From NCBI RefSeq assembly GCF_010726955.1, contig NZ_AP022603.1:1116001-1180000 (forward strand): a stretch of DNA of 64,000 nucleotides, read 5' to 3'. A model generated the notes under the pieces. It saw only the letters and a list, made by a program, of their open reading frames with translations, had not been told where the DNA came from and did not search any database. The DNA is from Mycolicibacterium fallax. GTDB taxonomy: Bacteria; Actinomycetota; Actinomycetes; Mycobacteriales; Mycobacteriaceae. Below are positions 28,266-36,360 of the stretch, one piece after another (the first letter of the stretch is position 1; each line of letters starts with the position of its first letter). A program made the translations under genes and the position numbers.

Positions 28266-29173
28266 CAGCGCTTCTCGATCAGCGCGGCCAGTTCGGCCGG
28301 GGTCCACGGCGGCGCGTCGTGGTGGTCGCGGTAGGCCAGGATCGACGGCACCGGCCGGTCGAACCGGCCGACGAATCCGCCGGCGGCGATGAGGATCTGT
28401 CCGGTCACCCCGGCGGCCAGGTCGCTGGCCAGATACGCGTAGGTCGGCGCCACGTACTCCGGCGGTGCGGCATCCAGCGCGCCGGCCGTCGAGACGTCAT
28501 CGAGCAGGCCGCGCCGGTTCAGTTCGGCGATCTGGGCCTGGTAGTCCGGCCCGGTCGACAGCCGGGTCCGCGCGCCCGGGCAGACCACGTTGGCGCGCAC
28601 CCCGTGTTCGCGCAGCTCGGCGGCCACCGCCAGGGTCAGGCCGTTGACGGCGCCCTTGCCGGCCGGATAGCCGGTGCCGCCGTAGTCGCCGAGGAAGGCG
28701 AACGAGCTGGTGTTGACGATCGCACCCCGGCCCTGGCGGACCATCTGCGGTGCCACCGCCCGGCACATCTGGAAGGCGGTGCCCAGGTGCGCGGCGATCA
28801 GCTCGTCGAACTCGGCGGTGCTGATGTTCAGGATCGACGAACCGAGCGGTTCGGCGACCCCGGCGCAGTTGATCAGGATGTCGATGCGGCCGTGCGCGTC
28901 GAGGCAGGCGTCGGCCAGCGCGGCGGCCGTCGACTCCTGGGCGGGCGATCCGGCCAGGCCGATGCCGCCCAGCCCGGCGTCGGTCAGCGCGGCGACGGTC
29001 TCGTCGACGGCCTGCGGGTCACGGCCGTTGACCACCACCGCGGCCCCCAGCCGGGCCAGCAGCTCGGTGACCGCTCGGCCGACCCCGCGGGTGCCGCCGA
29101 CCACGATCGCCGCGCGGCCGGACAGCAGGGGTTCCGGCGCGCAATCGGCACCGGGGGCAGCGGAGTTGGGCAT
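28262..29173 (-). CDS. Short-chain dehydrogenase/reductase
   Basis: This 303-residue classical SDR has the cofactor motif VVGGTRGVGRAV, the NNAG-equivalent NCAG, catalytic Ser in VNTSSFAFLG and the YPAGK active-site pair (YxxxK). The extra C-terminal 50 residues (GGFVGRFDRPVPSILAYRDHHDAPPWTPAELAALIEKRC) are typical of the hydroxyacyl-CoA/steroid-type SDRs in actinobacteria, so a lipid or steroid substrate is plausible. The start is uncertain: ATG 29173 (MPNSAAPG) avoids overlap with the divergent gene; ATG 29191 would overlap it. The 3' end overlaps the PASTA-like gene by 4 bases, tail to tail. Confidence 0.85.
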   Translation of the reverse strand: MPNSAAPGADCAPEPLLSGRAAIVVGGTRGVGRAVTELLARLGAAVVVNGRDPQAVDETVAALTDAGLGGIGLAGSPAQESTAAALADACLDAHGRIDILINCAGVAEPLGSSILNISTAEFDELIAAHLGTAFQMCRAVAPQMVRQGRGAIVNTSSFAFLGDYGGTGYPAGKGAVNGLTLAVAAELREHGVRANVVCPGARTRLSTGPDYQAQIAELNRRGLLDDVSTAGALDAAPPEYVAPTYAYLASDLAAGVTGQILIAAGGFVGRFDRPVPSILAYRDHHDAPPWTPAELAALIEKRC

Positions 29174-29189
29174 GAATTGAAATACTGCC

Positions 29190-29978
29190 ATGGTGATTCC
29201 CGATCTCGGGTTCCCCTGGCTGCCCCGGCCGCCGTGGCCGATGCGCTGGGCCGCCTCGGCCACCGGCGCCACGGCGTATCAGGCTCTGCTGTCGACCGCG
29301 AGCCTGCTGGCGACCGGGCGGAGGGTCACCGTGGCGCTGGACACCGGGGACCTGCAGCTGCGGATCGACCGGTTCGACGTCCCGGTCGCACCCACCCTGC
29401 TTGCCGCCGGCCGGCTCGGCGACCTGCGACTGAAGATTTCCGACATCCAGTGGCAGGGAAGAGTTTTCGAACGCGCCGAGGTGGTGCTCCGCAATGTCCG
29501 GGTGCACCCGAACCCGCTGCCGCTGCTGACCGCCGGCCCGGTGGACCTGACCCTGCAGGTGCGCGGCACCGAGGCCGCCGAGCTGCTGGCCGCCGTCGAG
29601 CCGCGGCTGGCCACCCGGCTCGGGCGTGACGGGCTGGCCCGGCTGTGGTGGGCGCGGCGCCCGGCGATGGGCTGGATGGAGGTCGCGCCGGAACTGCACG
29701 GTTCGGGGCTGTGGCTGCGCCCGCGGGCGCTGGGCTGGCGGGAGTACCGGCTGCGGCTGCCGGCCTGGATGCCGGCGCGGTCGGTGCCGCTGAGCGGGCT
29801 GCCGCACGGATTCCAGGTCAGCGACGTGGAATTGGGCACCGACAACCTGGTGGTACGCGGCGGGTTGCCGCACTGGCGCATCGAGTTGGCGAAGGCCCGG
29901 CTGGAGAATCTCGTTGCCGCGCTGCGGGTCACCGGACTGCCGCTGCTGAACCTGCGCGACTCGACCCGCGACGCGTGA
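29190..29978 (+). CDS. DUF2993/LmeA-like lipid-binding protein (tentative)
   Basis: This 262-residue protein has alternating hydrophobic beta-strand patterns (VALDTGDLQLRIDRFDVPV, LRLKISDIQWQGRVFERAEVVLRNVRVHPN, FQVSDVELGTDNLVVRGGLPHWRIEL) similar to the DUF2993 fold that includes the phospholipid-binding LmeA. No signal peptide is evident. The assignment is by pattern, not by a conserved motif, so it is moderate at best. Its ATG is only 16 bases from the start of the divergent SDR gene, leaving no room for separate promoters. Confidence 0.55.
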   Translation: MVIPDLGFPWLPRPPWPMRWAASATGATAYQALLSTASLLATGRRVTVALDTGDLQLRIDRFDVPVAPTLLAAGRLGDLRLKISDIQWQGRVFERAEVVLRNVRVHPNPLPLLTAGPVDLTLQVRGTEAAELLAAVEPRLATRLGRDGLARLWWARRPAMGWMEVAPELHGSGLWLRPRALGWREYRLRLPAWMPARSVPLSGLPHGFQVSDVELGTDNLVVRGGLPHWRIELAKARLENLVAALRVTGLPLLNLRDSTRDA

Positions 29979-30086
29979 TCCGGGCCCGCCGGCCGCGGCG
30001 AATTGCCGCCGTCGACCACCTCCGGCGCATCGTAGGGTCGTAACCAGCGCCGCAGCCGGGTGGCGCCGCAGGGAAAGCGGGTCGCA

Positions 30087-30812
30087 ATGGGTTCGGTGTC
30101 GCAGTTGGGCGCCGACGGCCGCCGGCCCCGCGGCTGCGGATGGGAGCCGCGGGTGCATTCCCGGGTGGTACCCGCCCAGCGGCTCACCCCGATGCGGGCG
30201 TCGTTCTCCTACGCCTGGCCGGTGGGCGCCGACATGTTCGAGGTGCTGTGCGTTCCCGAGGGCGACGGGGTGCGCTACCTGAGCACCGACGATGTCGCGG
30301 GCCTCAGCGAGGCCCGGCTGGATCGGCTGCGCCGGGCCGGCCGCCGCAACACCGCGGCGGCACCGATCCTGAGCGTGGAGCGGCGCAACCGGCGGGCCGG
30401 TGAGTTTCTGCTGCTGCGGGGTGAGGCGCCGTTCATCGGATCGAAGATCCTCGACCCGGCGACGATGACCGACGGCCATCTGGCCGAGCTGGATCCGGCC
30501 AGCGCGCCGCTGCGACCCGACGACTGGCTACTGGTGGGCGCCCCGGCGGCCACCGTGCTGCTGGTGCACCGGCCCACCGACGTGCGGACACTGGTCGGCG
30601 CGATCGACGCGATGGCCCGCGAATGCCGGCGGCAGCGGGATCGCAACGCCGGCCCGATCAGCACCGACCTGTACCTGTGGCGCGGCGGGCGACTGCACCG
30701 GATCACCAAGATCGACCCGGACACCGACTCCCCGACGGTGTCGGATCCGGAGATGCTGCAGACCGTGCTGAGCCGGCTGCGACAGACTCCCGACGACGAG
30801 GCCACCCGGTGA
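30087..30812 (+). CDS. Hypothetical protein, 241 residues
   Basis: I do not recognise this protein. The sequence is acidic/basic mixed, without a signal peptide or membrane helices. It has a folded-looking region from about residue 36 (MRASFSYAWPVGADMFEVLCVPEGDGVRYLS) to the end, with LRPDDWLLVGAPAATVLLVHRPTDVRTLVGAIDAMAREC in the middle. The start may be ATG 30087 (AGGGAAAG about 10 bases upstream) or ATG 30192. Codon use and third-position GC match its neighbours. It stands between the DUF2993-like gene and whiB6, and the role is unknown. Confidence 0.6.
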   Translation: MGSVSQLGADGRRPRGCGWEPRVHSRVVPAQRLTPMRASFSYAWPVGADMFEVLCVPEGDGVRYLSTDDVAGLSEARLDRLRRAGRRNTAAAPILSVERRNRRAGEFLLLRGEAPFIGSKILDPATMTDGHLAELDPASAPLRPDDWLLVGAPAATVLLVHRPTDVRTLVGAIDAMARECRRQRDRNAGPISTDLYLWRGGRLHRITKIDPDTDSPTVSDPEMLQTVLSRLRQTPDDEATR

Positions 30813-30867
30813 CCTCACCCGGCAGCCCGCGCCACCGGGAGCAACTCCCCCGGTAGCCACGGCGCGG

Positions 30868-31161
30868 TCAGTCGCCACTGGGGATGCGGCGTCCGGTGCT
30901 GCGCGCCGGGTACCCGCCGAACTCGGCGAGGCTGCGCAGCTGCTTGAGGGCGAAGGTCCGGCCGCGGCCGCTCTCCGGCACGAAGACTCCGGCCCACAGG
31001 CCCTCCGCGCCGGGCGCCTCCACCGCGTCACGGGCGCACAGCCAACGGCGCGGGCAGGCCCGGCAAATGGCCTTCGCCTCATCGTCGGGCGCGTCGAACC
31101 AGCGGTCCGGATCGGTCGCACACAGACCGAGGTTCAGTTCGAGCGGCACGGCTGCGGTCAT
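30868..31161 (-). CDS. whiB6: WhiB6-type iron-sulfur regulator
   Basis: This 97-residue WhiB protein has the four cluster-binding Cys (14, 33, 36 and 42; CxxCxxxxxC = CRACPRRWLC), then the WhiB turn GLWAGVFVPES (54-64) and a basic DNA-binding tail (RGRTFALKQLRS). The stretches DPDRW, PDDEAK, CRACPRRWLCARDAVE and GAEGLWAGV are the ones I recall from M. tuberculosis WhiB6 (Rv3862c). WhiB6 controls ESX-1 genes and reacts to O2 and NO through its cluster. AGGAGG lies 6 bases before the ATG. It is divergent from an EspM homologue, the same pair arrangement as Rv3862c/Rv3863. Confidence 0.88.
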   Translation of the reverse strand: MTAAVPLELNLGLCATDPDRWFDAPDDEAKAICRACPRRWLCARDAVEAPGAEGLWAGVFVPESGRGRTFALKQLRSLAEFGGYPARSTGRRIPSGD

Positions 31162-31486
31162 CGGGACCTCCTGAAAATCTTGTGACGCACCGGCGGTGCG
31201 CGCTGTGCTACGAGATTAACATAAAACCGTAGCAGTGCAACAGTCTTGCGCCGTAGCGCTGCGACAGAATTCCGCTTCGCCGCTTCGGCGCCGACAAAAA
31301 CACCTCCGAACTGCAGTGTTATGGCAATAGCAGGCCGGCATGAGCCGGTCGACAAGCCGAAAGCAGCGATGAAAAGGGTGCAGCGACGGCCAGATTTCGT
31401 AGCACTGTCCGGCCAGTTCACCACCCGCTATGCTGCAACTACTTCGATATATGCGTAGCAAGGTGTAGCGGGAGGCGCGTCAGACC
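31162..31486. promoter_or_regulatory. whiB6/espM divergent control region with CGTAGC-type repeats
   Basis: These 325 bases hold no gene and are less GC-rich than the rest of the window. The core CGTAGCRSTG or a near copy occurs at 31228 (CGTAGCAGTG), 31252 (CGTAGCGCTG), 31398 (CGTAGCACTG), 31454 (CGTAGCAAGG) and on the minus strand at 31203-31212 (CGTAGCACAG). Two copies sit in a 17-bp imperfect direct repeat (31227-31243 and 31251-31267). TATGCT at 31429-31434 is a good -10 for espM; TATGTT on the minus strand (31218-31223) is one for whiB6. The repeats probably bind EspM, WhiB6 or both. Confidence 0.65.
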
Positions 31487-32569
31487 ATGGACAGCACGGC
31501 AGGCCTGCGTGATCGGTCCGGACCGGGACACACCCCCGCCCTCACCATTCGGTGCGACGACCAGGTCGCCACCATCGGCCCGGAACGCGGCGAGGTGACG
31601 CTGGGCCGCGACCCGTCGTCGGTGCTGCGACTGGACCACTCCTGGCTCTCGCGCACCCATGTCCGACTGCGACCGGAGGCCGGCTACTGGGTGGCCATCG
31701 ACAACAGCCGCAACGGCATGTTCGTCGACGGCACCCGGCGCGAGTCCGTCGCGATCACCGACGGGATGACCCTGCGACTCGGGGACGCCGACGGCCTGGC
31801 CGTCACGTTCGCCCTGGTCAACCACCGCCACCCGGGCGAGGGTTCCGGCGAGCACACCCTCGGCGAGGAGGAGATCGACGCGGACATCGCCCGGGCCGGC
31901 GCCGCAGTGGCGGCCCGCCGCCGCGAATTGGAGCTGACCCAGCGCGGGTTGGCCCGGGACAAGATCATCAACGCCGGGGCGCTGATCGCCTTTGAGAAGG
32001 GCCGCAGCTGGCCGCACGAGAGCACCCGCGCCCGGCTCGAGTCGGTGCTGCAGTGGCCGGCCGGGTCCATCGCCGAGATCCGGGACGGCTCGACCTCGCC
32101 CGACGAGGAGTCCACCCGGGTCATCTCCACCGCGGTGGCCACCCCGCTGATCGCCCAGACCATTCAGCTGGCGCTCAAGAGCATCGAGAGCGCCGCGGAG
32201 TCGCTGCCCGACCCCGGTGCGGCCGACTACCCGGCCCGCGCCGGTGCCATCCTGGCCGACCTGCGCAACCTGCAGGCCGTCGCCGCCGACGCCGCGCAGA
32301 ACGCTCCGGGCACCCCCGCGCTGGTCATCGCCCTTGGCGCGGTTCGTCGCCACTACGACGAGCTGGCCACCCGGGTCGCCGCGGCGGCGGGCGCGCCGAT
32401 GGGGCTGCGGCTCTACGCCGCGCGGCGCCGGGCGAGCCTGACCCCGGAGGACACCGCGCTGGCCGCCGGGCTGCCGGTTTCGGTCATCGACGCCGCCGAG
32501 GCCGGCAGGCCGGTGCCCGAGCATGCCCGGGGCGCGCTGGAGGCGCTCATCGAGCAGCTCGGCGGGTGA
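31487..32569 (+). CDS. espM: EspM-like FHA/HTH transcription factor (Rv3863 type)
   Basis: This 360-residue protein has an N-terminal FHA-like domain (about 20-110: LGRDPSSVLRLDHSWLSRTHVRL, NSRNGMFVDG) and an HTH region (about 135-200) including AAVAARRRELELTQRG and INAGALIAFEKGRSWPH, which match M. tuberculosis Rv3863 as I recall it. A second XRE-like segment (YAARRRASLTPEDTALAAGLPVSVI) lies near the C-terminus. M. marinum EspM binds the whiB6 promoter and represses it in response to ESX-1. Here it lies divergent from whiB6 but without espE or other ESX-1 genes. GGGAGG lies about 11 bases before the ATG. Confidence 0.85.
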   Translation: MDSTAGLRDRSGPGHTPALTIRCDDQVATIGPERGEVTLGRDPSSVLRLDHSWLSRTHVRLRPEAGYWVAIDNSRNGMFVDGTRRESVAITDGMTLRLGDADGLAVTFALVNHRHPGEGSGEHTLGEEEIDADIARAGAAVAARRRELELTQRGLARDKIINAGALIAFEKGRSWPHESTRARLESVLQWPAGSIAEIRDGSTSPDEESTRVISTAVATPLIAQTIQLALKSIESAAESLPDPGAADYPARAGAILADLRNLQAVAADAAQNAPGTPALVIALGAVRRHYDELATRVAAAAGAPMGLRLYAARRRASLTPEDTALAAGLPVSVIDAAEAGRPVPEHARGALEALIEQLGG

Positions 32570-32601
32570 CCCCGGAGCCACCCGGGCCGACTGGCAAAAA
32601 A

Positions 32602-32617
32602 ATACCTGTGGGGGTAT
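32602..32617. promoter_or_regulatory. CsoR/CstR-type operator, box 1
   Basis: ATACCTGTGGGGGTAT has the ATACC...GGGTAT arms and GC-rich centre of CsoR-family operators, which include the persulfide-sensing CstR sites. Its centre is 34 bp from box 2. Confidence 0.75.
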
Positions 32618-32635
32618 ATTCACCAACAACAACTG

Positions 32636-32651
32636 ATACCCCCCTAGGCAT
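32636..32651. promoter_or_regulatory. CsoR/CstR-type operator, box 2
   Basis: ATACCCCCCTAGGCAT resembles ATACCCCYNNGGGGTAT and ends 6 bases before the ribosome binding site (GGAGG, 32658-32662) of the persulfide dioxygenase gene. A repressor here would block the whole operon. Confidence 0.75.
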
Positions 32652-32672
32652 TTAGCCGGAGGTCGAAAGAGC

Positions 32673-34052
32673 ATGAAGTTCATTCAGTACTACCTGGACT
32701 GCCTGTCGCACGCGTCGTACCTGGTCGCCGACGAAACCACCGGCCGCGCCGTCGTCGTCGACCCGCAGCGCGACATCTCGGAATACCTGGCCGATGCCGA
32801 GCGGCTGGGCCTGACCATCGAACTGGTCATCGAGACGCACTTCCACGCCGACTTCCTGTCCGGCCACCTCGAGCTGGCCGAGGCCACCGGCGCCAAGATC
32901 GTCTACTCCTCGGTCGCCGAGCCGGAGTTCGACCACCTGCCGGTCGCCGACGGGCAGCGCCACTCGCTGGGCGAGGTCACCCTGGAGTTCCTGCACACCC
33001 CCGGCCACACCCCCGAGTCGATGAGCATCGTGGTCTACGAGCACCCCGAGGACACCGTGCCCTACGGCGTGCTGACCGGTGACACCCTGTTCATCGGCGA
33101 CGTCGGCCGCCCGGACCTGCTGGCCTCGATCGGCTTCACCCGCGATGAGCTGGCCACCAAGCTCTACGACTCGCTGCGCAGTAAGCTGCTGCCGCTGCCC
33201 GACGCCACCCGGGTCTTCCCCGCCCACGGCGCCGGGTCGGCCTGCGGCAAGAACCTCTCGACCGAGCTGTCCTCGACGATGGGCGAGCAGAAGGCGACCA
33301 ACTACGCGCTGCGGGCCACCGACCGGTCGTCCTTCATGCAGCTGGTCACCGAGGGGCAGCCGCCGGCGCCCAGCTATTTCGTCTACAACGCGGTCCTCAA
33401 CCGCAAGGACCGGCCGCTGCTCGACGAAACCAAGCTGCCCGAGGCCATGGAGTACGACCAGATCCGGGCGGCCATGGCCGACGGGGCCATCCTGATCGAC
33501 GGCCGCGATCCCGCGGAGTTCGCCCAGGGGCACCTGCGCGGGTCGGTCAACGTCGCACTGGACGGCCGCTACGCCGAGTACGCCGGCTCGATCGTGCCGC
33601 ACGATGTGGACATCGTGCTGCTGATCGACCGCGGCCAGGAGCTGGAGGGCAAGAACCGGCTGGCCCGGATCGGTTTCGACCGGGTGATCGGCTACCTGAA
33701 CCATCCCCGGATGACCATGCTCGCCCACCCCGACGAGGTGCAGCACGCCTCCCGGCTCACCGCCCAGCAGTTCGGCGAACGCGCCCGCGACATCGACGAC
33801 CTGCAGGTGGTCGACGTCCGCAACCCGGGCGAGGTGGCCGACGGCATGGTGCCGGGGGCGGTCAACATCCCGGTCGGGCAACTGCCCGAGCGGTTCGGCG
33901 AACTCGACCCGAACCGGCCCACCGTGGTGTACTGCGCCGGCGGGTACCGTTCTTCGGTGGCGGCCAGCGTGCTGCGGCAGCGCGGTTTCACCGACGTCAG
34001 CGATATCCTCGGCGGCTATCTCGCGTGGAACGAGGAGATCCAGAGCGCCTGA
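32673..34052 (+). CDS. Persulfide dioxygenase-rhodanese fusion (CstB-like)
   Basis: This 459-residue protein has three domains. Residues 1-240 form an ETHE1-type metallo-beta-lactamase persulfide dioxygenase with metal motif THFHADFLSGH (His56, His58, Asp60, His65) and GDTLFIGDVGRPDL. A first rhodanese domain (about 260-345) lacks the catalytic Cys. A second rhodanese (about 365-455) has VVYCAGGYRSS with Cys421. This is the layout of Staphylococcus CstB, which oxidises low-molecular-weight persulfides and yields thiosulfate. It is followed 48 bases later by the sulfide:quinone oxidoreductase gene and preceded by two CstR-like operators, so it is probably induced by sulfide or persulfide. Confidence 0.9.
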   Translation: MKFIQYYLDCLSHASYLVADETTGRAVVVDPQRDISEYLADAERLGLTIELVIETHFHADFLSGHLELAEATGAKIVYSSVAEPEFDHLPVADGQRHSLGEVTLEFLHTPGHTPESMSIVVYEHPEDTVPYGVLTGDTLFIGDVGRPDLLASIGFTRDELATKLYDSLRSKLLPLPDATRVFPAHGAGSACGKNLSTELSSTMGEQKATNYALRATDRSSFMQLVTEGQPPAPSYFVYNAVLNRKDRPLLDETKLPEAMEYDQIRAAMADGAILIDGRDPAEFAQGHLRGSVNVALDGRYAEYAGSIVPHDVDIVLLIDRGQELEGKNRLARIGFDRVIGYLNHPRMTMLAHPDEVQHASRLTAQQFGERARDIDDLQVVDVRNPGEVADGMVPGAVNIPVGQLPERFGELDPNRPTVVYCAGGYRSSVAASVLRQRGFTDVSDILGGYLAWNEEIQSA

Positions 34053-34100
34053 GCTACCAGCACGCGCCTGAGCGACAAACAGTAGGGAGACGAACCCAGC

Positions 34101-35303
34101 ATGACGATCACGGCCAAGCATCAGATCCTCATCGTCGGCGGGGGCACCGCGGGAATCACCGTGGCGGCCCGGCTGCTGCGCGGCGGGCATTCTGACGTCG
34201 CGGTCATCGAACCCTCCAACGCGCACTACTACCAGGCGATGTGGACGCTGGTCGGTGCCGGCCGGGCCGAGGCCGCCAGCACCGAGCGCAGCGAGGCCTC
34301 GGTGATGCCGAAGAAGGCGGTCTGGATCAAGAACGCCGTCGCCGCCTTCGACCCGGATAACAACGTCGTCGAATGCGCCGACGGCGCCCGCTACGAGTAC
34401 GACGTGCTGGTGGTCAGCCCGGGCATCCAGCTGGACTGGGACGCCACCGCCGGGCTGACCGACGCCCTCGGCCAGGGCGGGGTGTCGTCGAACTACAGCT
34501 TCGAGCTGGCCCCCAAGACCTGGGAGTTCATCCAGAACACCAGGTCGGGGACGGCGGTGTTCATGATGCCGGCGAACCCGATCAAGTGCGCCGGGGCGCC
34601 ACAGAAGATCGCCTACCTGGCCGCCGACCACTGGCGCAAGGCCGGCGTGCTCAAGGACATCGACATCCACCTGGTGGTGCCGACGCCGCGGATCTTCGGA
34701 ATCCCGGCAATCGCCGACAACCTCGACAAGGTGATCGCCGACTACGGCATCACCCTGCACACCGAGTCGGAGATCACCGAGGTCGACGCGGCCTCCCGCA
34801 AGGTGACCGTCACCGCCATGGGCGCCTCCGGCACCGGCGGCTCGCTGCCCTACGACGTGCTGCACGCGGTGCCGCGCCAGTCCGCGCCGGACTGGATCAA
34901 GTCCAGCCCGCTGTCCACCGGCGACGCCCTGGGCTACGTGGACGTCGACAAGCACACCCACCAGCACGTCCGGTACCCGAACATCTTCGCCCTCGGCGAC
35001 GCGGGATCCACGCCCAACTCCAAGACCGGCGCCGCGATCCGCAAGCAGGCGCCGGTGGTGGTGCAGAACATCGGGGCGCTGCTGGCCGGCCGCGAACTGC
35101 CGGGCAGGTACAACGGCTACGCCTCCTGCCCGCTGGTGACCTCGCAGCGCGAGATGCTGCTGGCCGAGTTCAACTACGACCTGGAACTGGAGCCGTCATT
35201 CCCGGTGCTGGACCCGGTCAAACCGCACCGCGCCTACTGGTACCTCAAGCGCTACGGCCTGCCGTTCATGTACTGGAACCTGATGCTCAAGGGACTGGCC
35301 TGA
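34101..35303 (+). CDS. sqr: Sulfide:quinone oxidoreductase
   Basis: SQR oxidises sulfide to persulfide at the membrane and passes electrons to quinone. The 400-residue protein has the FAD motif ILIVGGGTAGITVAARLL, a second GD motif NIFALGDAGSTPNSKTGAAIRKQAP, and two Cys, Cys163 (NPIKCAGAPQK) and Cys343 (GYASCPLVT), that fit the redox-active pair of type II SQRs. The C-terminus is amphipathic (KRYGLPFMYWNLMLKGLA), as needed for membrane attachment. It follows the CstB-like gene, giving a two-gene sulfide detoxification operon. Start ATG 34101 has AGGGAG upstream. Confidence 0.92.
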   Translation: MTITAKHQILIVGGGTAGITVAARLLRGGHSDVAVIEPSNAHYYQAMWTLVGAGRAEAASTERSEASVMPKKAVWIKNAVAAFDPDNNVVECADGARYEYDVLVVSPGIQLDWDATAGLTDALGQGGVSSNYSFELAPKTWEFIQNTRSGTAVFMMPANPIKCAGAPQKIAYLAADHWRKAGVLKDIDIHLVVPTPRIFGIPAIADNLDKVIADYGITLHTESEITEVDAASRKVTVTAMGASGTGGSLPYDVLHAVPRQSAPDWIKSSPLSTGDALGYVDVDKHTHQHVRYPNIFALGDAGSTPNSKTGAAIRKQAPVVVQNIGALLAGRELPGRYNGYASCPLVTSQREMLLAEFNYDLELEPSFPVLDPVKPHRAYWYLKRYGLPFMYWNLMLKGLA

Positions 35304-35506
35304 GCCGGCCCTCGGGCACTCCCTGAGAAATTATTAGTTTTTATCGCAAATACTTTCCCGGGGGTCCGGATTGTGACGCCGCGGAGACCGCGACGAGACG
35401 AACCGGCCCGCCAACCCCCTCGAGCGCACCGCCGTGAACTGCGCGAACACCACGAAATGTGGCCTGCGTCAACATGATTGGACGGCGGTGACAAGCCGCA
35501 CAAATT

Positions 35507-35536
35507 TTGACCCGGTCAGGAAATCCGCCCTAGCGT
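35507..35536 (+). promoter_or_regulatory. -35 TTGACC and -10 TAGCGT, leaderless
   Basis: TTGACC (35507-35512), an 18-base spacer and TAGCGT (35531-35536) precede the ATG at 35545 by 8 bases. This is the clearest promoter with both boxes in the window. Confidence 0.7.
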
Positions 35537-35544
35537 CGATCGGC

Positions 35545-36174
35545 ATGTATGTCCTAGCCACGTTGTTGACCTTGGTGAACCAGGTGTCCGGCACGCCGTA
35601 CGTTTCCGGCGGCGACACCCCCGCGGGCACCGACTGCTCGGGATTGGCGTCCTGGGTGTCCAACGCCGCATCGGGCCGCCCGGTCTACGGCAACCGGTTC
35701 AACACCGGTAACCAGGAATCCGCCCTGCTGGCCCGCGGCTTCAAGTACGGAACCGCCCCCGGCGCGCTGGTGATCGGCTGGAACAGCGGCCACACCGCCG
35801 TCACCCTGCCCGACGGCACCCCGGTCTCCAGCGGCGAGGGCGGCGGCGTCAAGATCGGCGGCGCCGGCGCCTACCAGTCCGGCTTCACCCATCACATGTA
35901 CCTGCCGGTTGAGGAGATCCCGGCCGAGCCGACCGGCGCCCCGGTGATCGTCGCGGTGTCGAACAACGAGCCTGCCCCGCCGCCGCCCCCGGGCGAGCTG
36001 CCCCCGCCGCCGGCGGACCTGCCCCCATCCCCGGCGGACCTGCCTCCCCCGCCCGCCGAACTGCCGCCGGCCGGCGAGCTGCCCCCGCCCCCGGGTGAGC
36101 TGCCGCCCCCGCCGGGCGAGCTGCCCCCGCCGCCGCCGGGTGACCTCCCGCCGGCCCCGGGCCAGCCCGCCTGA
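35545..36174 (+). CDS. NlpC/P60-like cell-wall hydrolase with Pro-rich tail
   Basis: This 209-residue protein has a compact Cys/His hydrolase domain. GTDCSGLASW (Cys31) and SGHTAVTLPDG (His83) match the NlpC/P60-type catalytic pair, with the sequence PYVSGGDTPAGTDCSG seen in mycobacterial and phage peptidoglycan hydrolases. The last 65 residues are PPPPGEL-type repeats, a cell-wall-spanning or disordered tail. The N-terminus (MYVLATLLTLVNQVSG) is a weak hydrophobic segment, not a classic signal peptide. An alternative start at 35434 adds 37 residues, but the promoter above supports 35545. Confidence 0.7.
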   Translation: MYVLATLLTLVNQVSGTPYVSGGDTPAGTDCSGLASWVSNAASGRPVYGNRFNTGNQESALLARGFKYGTAPGALVIGWNSGHTAVTLPDGTPVSSGEGGGVKIGGAGAYQSGFTHHMYLPVEEIPAEPTGAPVIVAVSNNEPAPPPPPGELPPPPADLPPSPADLPPPPAELPPAGELPPPPGELPPPPGELPPPPPGDLPPAPGQPA

Positions 36175-36360
36175 CCGACCCACACCGATCCCGTCGGCGC
36201 ACCCGCGCCGGCGGGATTCGGGCATTTCGGGGCGCCGGCCGCACCGGCCGGCGAGGTGATGGTCACGGCGATCCGACGCCGAGCTGGGAAAACCCCGGCC
36301 GGCGACACGGCGAACCGCACCGGATTTAATAAAGGACAGCGTTCCGTTTATGGTTTGGTG

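Noticed and set aside
29173..29191. ATG 29191 as the SDR start
   Set aside because: It would overlap the start of the divergent gene; ATG 29173 gives a normal SDR length.
31246..31458. 70-codon frame in the whiB6-espM gap
   Set aside because: No family, no ribosome binding site, and it overlaps the promoter elements and the repeated motif.
32652..34967. 771-codon open frame opposite the persulfide dioxygenase and SQR genes
   Set aside because: It spans two real genes and their gap, which no true gene would, and has biased composition.
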